A DNA stretch of 7,990 nucleotides from Ignatzschineria sp. (GTDB lineage Bacteria > Pseudomonadota > Gammaproteobacteria > Cardiobacteriales > Wohlfahrtiimonadaceae): positions 1 through 7,990 of the forward strand of contig JASLFU010000010.1 of the NCBI GenBank assembly GCA_030150405.1, in the 5' to 3' direction. The position numbers were made by a program, and so were the translations under genes. The notes under the pieces are model-generated. The model made no database searches. It was given only the letters and a program-made list of their open reading frames with translations, and was not told the origin of the DNA. Within the stretch, counting starts at the first letter, position 1. Each line of letters begins with the position of its first letter. Shown in pieces: positions 5,767 to 7,990 of this stretch.

Positions 5767-5781
5767 TAACACTCGATGTTA
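5767..5781 (+). other. Small leader hairpin upstream of the riboswitch-like element
   Basis: TAACA (5767-5771) pairs with TGTTA (5777-5781) around CTCGA. A second inverted repeat, AGGTC (5783-5787) with GACCT (5804-5808), follows directly. Both lie in the predicted leader of the transporter mRNA and may be structural spacers before the pseudoknot, or chance. Confidence 0.25.
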
Positions 5782-5812
5782 TAGGTCGCTTGTGAGTTAA
5801 GATGACCTCCAC

Positions 5813-5851
5813 TTTGGGTTCCCTCACCCCCAAAAGAAACTAAAAAGGAAC
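5813..5851 (+). ncRNA. preQ1-I-like riboswitch (H-type pseudoknot) overlapping the VUT ribosome binding site
   Basis: The sequence can fold as the minimal preQ1-I aptamer. P1 is TTTGGG (5813-5818) with CCCAAA (5829-5834), six pairs. The ten-base loop between them starts TTCC and ends CACC, the place of the ligand-binding cytosine in known preQ1-I aptamers. An A-rich tail (5835-5846, with AAACTAAAAA) follows, as expected for strands lying in the P1 groove. P2 is a pseudoknot: loop TTCC (5819-5822) pairs with GGAA (5847-5850). GGAA is the Shine-Dalgarno core, four bases from the ATG at 5855, so ligand binding would block translation. The downstream gene is a queuosine-precursor transporter, the class that preQ1-I riboswitches are known to control in Proteobacteria. 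I see the pairing directly. The ligand is inferred. Confidence 0.75.
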
Positions 5852-5854
5852 AGC

Positions 5855-6412
5855 ATGCATCTTGCTAAATATCTCTTTTTAGCCGCTTATGTCGGCTCTA
5901 TTCTTATTGCTAATCTTCTCATCGATAAATTTATCCCCCTGCCTGGCTTTGGGCTTTTAAGCATGGGGACGATCTTTTTTGCCTTTGTCTTTACCTTGCG
6001 CGATCATCTTCACCGTTTTGGGCTTAAATTTGCGCTCTTTGGGATCGTTTTAGCTCTCCTTGTGAATACGTTTTTTGGCATTATTTTTGCGATACCTGCC
6101 CGCTTTATTATGGCGTCATTTCTGGCCATTATGCTGAGTGAGTTGGCGGATACCGCTGTTTTTGAGCGTTTAAAACGTCGTTCTTGGCCGGTTAAAGTTT
6201 TAGCTAGCAATGCGGTGAGTGTGCCCGTGGATTCTATTCTTATGACGATGATCGCCTTTTTTGGGGTGATGAGTGCTCGAGAGATGGGCGAAATTATCTT
6301 TGCCGATATTTTGGCGAAATATCTCATTGCGATGAGCGTGATTATCCGCCCTGAAACGATTAAAGGTATTGTGCAGATAATCGGTCGAAAGAGGCTGTTT
6401 AGATCTCTTTAG
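5855..6412 (+). CDS. VUT/YhhQ-family queuosine precursor transporter (short form)
   Basis: VUT-family (COG1738, DUF165) proteins are inner-membrane carriers. E. coli YhhQ takes up the 7-deazaguanines preQ0 and preQ1, which feed queuosine synthesis in tRNA. The 185-aa product is short for the family (YhhQ is about 220 aa) and nearly all membrane, with about six helices: roughly 4-24, 34-48, 58-79, 82-97, 116-138 and 146-164. The family blocks are visible: FFAFVFTLRDHLHRFG at 41-56 (the YhhQ Asp/His-containing loop) and SELADTAVFERLKRR at 95-109, then SNAVSVPVDSILMTMIAFFG at 118-137. The ATG at 5855 follows GGAA by four bases, and that binding site lies inside the riboswitch-like pseudoknot. 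A second queuosine-type gene lies 120 bases downstream. Which deazaguanine it carries cannot be read from sequence. Confidence 0.88.
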   Translation: MHLAKYLFLAAYVGSILIANLLIDKFIPLPGFGLLSMGTIFFAFVFTLRDHLHRFGLKFALFGIVLALLVNTFFGIIFAIPARFIMASFLAIMLSELADTAVFERLKRRSWPVKVLASNAVSVPVDSILMTMIAFFGVMSAREMGEIIFADILAKYLIAMSVIIRPETIKGIVQIIGRKRLFRSL

Positions 6413-6439
6413 CGCGAATATGGAACTTAAACTGCATGA

Positions 6440-6467
6440 TTTAAGGCTCTTAAAGATCTGTTATAAA
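6440..6467 (+). promoter_or_regulatory. Possible promoter before the T-fold protein gene
   Basis: TTTAAG (6440-6445) and TATAAA (6462-6467) are spaced by 16 bases. The -10 is good and the -35 weak. If real, the T-fold gene could be expressed apart from the riboswitch-controlled transporter. Confidence 0.25.
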
Positions 6468-6494
6468 ACGACTAACTATTAAAAATAGAGTGTA

Positions 6495-6503
6495 GAGAGG
6501 AGG
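6495..6503 (+). promoter_or_regulatory. Strong ribosome binding site with no ATG, GTG or TTG at normal distance
   Basis: GAGAGGAGG is one of the best Shine-Dalgarno matches in the window, yet the first ATG is 29 bases on (6533). The codons at usable distance are ATC (6509, five bases after the core) and ATT (6515, eleven bases), both in frame with the T-fold gene. This suggests a non-canonical start or a fortuitous site. Confidence 0.5.
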
Positions 6504-6532
6504 CGGTTATCTTTATTCCCCAGACCCGAGCG

Positions 6533-6970
6533 ATGAGTTATCGTTCTAAACATCATGATCAATCGATAGATCTTATTCGTAATCAAAATCCGGAGCTAAA
6601 AACTAAGCAGACCCATATTTTGCGGCTGCCAGAGCTCTGCCCAATGAGTAAAAATCCTGGGAAGGACTCGGAGCTGCATATCCGCTATCGAGCGCGAGAG
6701 TACTTTTTAGAGCTCTTTTCGCTTGACCGATATATTCGGGGCTATATTGAGCATCCGATGGTGCGAGATATTGAATTTTTAGCACAAGAGGTGGCCCAAG
6801 AGTGTGCCAATGCGCTGGGGGAAAAGGTGAAGGTCGAGGCTTATATTAATCTTGTAGGGGTGGAGCAGAAACAGATAATTCGTGTAGTAGCTAAGCCTCT
6901 TCCTGAATTTGTAGCGACCCGAGTGAAAACAGTGGGTAAGGCGATATTAGAGGGAAGTAGCGAAAAGTAG
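6533..6970 (+). CDS. T-fold protein related to QueF/FolE2, probable 7-deazaguanine or pterin enzyme
   Basis: This 145-aa protein has the layout of unimodular QueF, which reduces preQ0 to preQ1 with NADPH. LCPMSKNP at 35-42 sits where QueF has CPVTGQPD (nucleophilic Cys36 here) and also resembles FolE2/MptA CPCSK. RYRAREYFLELFSLDRYIRGY (51-71) parallels the QueF strand and ESKSLKLYLFSF motif. RDIEF at 78-82 is where T-fold enzymes carry the base-anchoring Glu (Glu81), followed by an amphipathic helix (AQEVAQECANALG) and the KVKVEAYINL strand. Two QueF hallmarks are missing: the proton-donor Asp seven residues after the Cys is Gly43 (Asp45 is near), and the lysines of the NADPH motif are replaced (LFSLDR). 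The reaction is therefore open: reductase, hydrolase, amidino- or other transferase on a deazaguanine. It lies 120 bases after the VUT transporter gene on the same strand. Translation may begin upstream at 6509 or 6515. Confidence 0.75.
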   Translation: MSYRSKHHDQSIDLIRNQNPELKTKQTHILRLPELCPMSKNPGKDSELHIRYRAREYFLELFSLDRYIRGYIEHPMVRDIEFLAQEVAQECANALGEKVKVEAYINLVGVEQKQIIRVVAKPLPEFVATRVKTVGKAILEGSSEK

Positions 6971-6990
6971 CATAACTCCTTAATACGTCT

Positions 6991-7374
6991 CTAATAGGCT
7001 TTAGGGGGATTTTGTAGCGCTGCTTTAAGCTTAGCTAGCTCCTTTTGATCCATATTCTTTTCAGCCCAAAGAAGAGCTGCTTTACGCTGCTTTTGATCAT
7101 GCTCTAAAAGATCACAGATCTCTAAATTTTCGGCAACAAAATCTTCCCACGGCATCTCTCGATAGTGGAGGCGATATTGTGTTTCGATATTGCAGATATC
7201 TGGTCGAGTGGCATATATTTTGCAATGATTACTCTTCTCATCAAGGTGTATACAGACACCATCACCCCGATCAAATTCCTTAAGCTCCTCAGCTAAATGA
7301 AGATATTTACAACAAGCACCACAACTGCGACAAGGAAAGGGGGGGTGTGAGATGGATTTTGGAGGCATACTCAT
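6991..7374 (-). CDS. YkgJ-family cysteine-cluster protein (putative metal-binding)
   Basis: YkgJ-type (UPF0153) proteins are small cytoplasmic proteins with a CxxCxxCC cluster thought to bind zinc or an iron-sulfur cluster. Their role is unknown. With the start chosen it has 127 aa. PCRSCGACCK at 14-23 is the cluster (Cys15, 18, 21, 22). VCIHLDEKSNHCKIYATRPDIC at about 40-61 adds Cys41, Cys51 and Cys61 in the usual family spacing, and one further Cys lies at 87. The C-terminal half is helical and charged. Three in-frame starts lie close together: TTG (7383), ATG (7374) and ATG (7368). None has a strong binding site, with only AAAGAA upstream, so the exact N-terminus is uncertain. It is convergent with the T-fold gene, 20 bases apart with no hairpin between, and divergent from rlmD. 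Confidence 0.88.
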   Translation of the reverse strand: MSMPPKSISHPPFPCRSCGACCKYLHLAEELKEFDRGDGVCIHLDEKSNHCKIYATRPDICNIETQYRLHYREMPWEDFVAENLEICDLLEHDQKQRKAALLWAEKNMDQKELAKLKAALQNPPKAY

Positions 7375-7483
7375 ATTGATCAATTATTCTTTAGGGCATT
7401 AAATAGAGATTTAAGAAAGGGCGTTAGCTTATCATCTTTTAGCGGGAAAAATGAGGGGAGTTTTCCTGTTTTTTTATGGTCTG

Positions 7484-7492
7484 TGGTAAACT
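7484..7492 (+). promoter_or_regulatory. Possible extended -10 promoter for rlmD
   Basis: TGG followed by TAAACT (7487-7492) has the extended -10 form, about 80 bases before the rlmD start. The upstream T-rich run (7469-7475) and TTTTCC give no clear -35 hexamer. Confidence 0.3.
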
Positions 7493-7570
7493 GCCGTCTT
7501 TTAAAAATGGATAAAAAGTAGGGCGATATCTTTACCTATCTTCAGCAATATATTATTAGAGGTACACTTT

Positions 7571-7990
7571 GTGAGTAGAAGAAGAGGGCGCGGCAGACGC
7601 AATCGGGTTCCGGCAGAACCTATTACAGTGATGATTCAAGATTTAGCTCACGATGGTCGTGGCGTTGCTAAGGTGAATGAAAAGGTGGTGTTTGTCGATG
7701 GCGCACTGCCGGGGGAAGAGGTGGTCGCAACCTATACGCGCACCCGTAAAGATTATGATGAAGCACAGGTTACCGAGGTTTTAACAGCCTCTAAAGATCG
7801 TGTAGAGCCATTTTGTGATGTGTATGGAATTTGTGGCGGATGTCGTCTGCAACATCTCGATGCCGATAAGCAGATCGATTTTAAAGCAGAGCAGCTCAAG
7901 AGTAATTTGGCGCGTCAAGCGGGGCTTACAGAGTATAAAATGTTGCCTAACCTTCGGGGGGAGTCTCGCAATTATCGCTATAAGGCTCGC
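7571..7990 (+). CDS. rlmD: 23S rRNA (uracil-1939-C5)-methyltransferase RlmD, 5' part (3' end outside window)
   Basis: RlmD (RumA) makes m5U1939 in 23S rRNA with SAM. The 140 codons present run open to the right edge. The gene starts at GTG 7571, supported by AGAGG (7557-7561) nine bases upstream. The product begins with a very basic stretch, SRRRGRGRRNR, a likely rRNA-binding tail. A TRAM domain follows at about 17-75: ITVMIQDLAHDGRGVAKV, then VVFVDGALPGEEVVATYTRTRKDY. Next are the iron-sulfur ligands in CDVYGICGGCRLQH at about 87-100 (Cys87, 93, 96), where E. coli RlmD reads CPHFGVCGGCQQQH; the fourth cysteine lies beyond the window. RNYRYKAR at the edge matches the family block before the catalytic domain. 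The intact [4Fe-4S] motif and basic TRAM domain favour RlmD over TrmA or RlmC. Confidence 0.92.
   Translation, partial: MSRRRGRGRRNRVPAEPITVMIQDLAHDGRGVAKVNEKVVFVDGALPGEEVVATYTRTRKDYDEAQVTEVLTASKDRVEPFCDVYGICGGCRLQHLDADKQIDFKAEQLKSNLARQAGLTEYKMLPNLRGESRNYRYKAR

Noticed and set aside
5560..5769. 69-codon plus-strand ORF overlapping the Smr gene end
   Set aside because: It starts inside the conserved GGRGAT block in another frame and is dominated by Arg/Lys codons copied from that region. It has no binding site of its own.
6010..6327. 105-codon minus-strand ORF opposite the transporter gene
   Set aside because: It is the complement of hydrophobic-helix codons, giving a Lys/Ile/Ala-rich product with no recognisable motif. 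The plus strand carries the VUT family blocks.
7452..7490. 12-codon ORF (starts MRGVFLFF) in the rlmD leader
   Set aside because: It has no clear Shine-Dalgarno site and is too short to judge. It overlaps the predicted rlmD promoter, so it is probably chance.

Overview
The window is about 8 kb of gene-dense, moderately AT-rich DNA from a gammaproteobacterium. RlmB, MscL, TehB, GhrA and RlmD all look close to their enterobacterial relatives, while the flavour (AT-rich, frequent TTTAAA and GATC, short intergenic gaps) fits a small-genome lineage. A member of the Cardiobacteriales, such as an Ignatzschineria or Wohlfahrtiimonas relative, is only a guess. There is no transposase, integrase, phage gene, tRNA, rRNA or CRISPR array. 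It reads as ordinary chromosome with small transcription units in both directions.

Layout from left to right. The 3' part of rlmB (+) ends at a strong bidirectional terminator (595-634) shared with a convergent 91-aa membrane protein gene (-). A GhrA-type 2-hydroxyacid dehydrogenase (-) follows, then mscL (-) with its own terminator. The mscL leader and promoter region holds a perfect 16-bp palindrome and a competing inverted repeat, and next to it lies an unannotated 35-codon ORF (+) with a strong ribosome binding site. Next are a 119-aa two-helix membrane protein (-), an orphan carbamate kinase gene arcC (+), tehB (+) and an Smr-domain endonuclease gene (+). A queuosine-related pair follows: a VUT/YhhQ-type transporter gene, then a T-fold protein gene related to QueF/FolE2. 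A YkgJ-type cysteine-cluster gene (-) and the 5' part of rlmD (+) close the window.

The most interesting part is 5813-6970. The 42 bases before the VUT start fold as a compact H-type pseudoknot that would hide the ribosome binding site. Its layout is that of a preQ1-I riboswitch: P1 hairpin, C-rich loop, A-rich tail and pseudoknot with the Shine-Dalgarno sequence. The next gene encodes a 145-aa T-fold protein with a QueF/FolE2-like cysteine motif, but it lacks the residues expected for NADPH-dependent nitrile reduction. Together they look like a preQ1-controlled unit for uptake, and perhaps processing, of a 7-deazaguanine queuosine precursor. The T-fold enzyme's reaction is unknown. Its start is also odd: the strong ribosome binding site faces only in-frame ATC and ATT codons, not the first ATG.

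The remaining genes serve translation and stress: two 23S rRNA methyltransferases (rlmB, rlmD), a probable ribosome-collision nuclease (Smr), osmotic safety (mscL), tellurite/SAM chemistry (tehB) and small-molecule metabolism (ghrA, arcC). No stretch longer than 300 bases lacks a gene.
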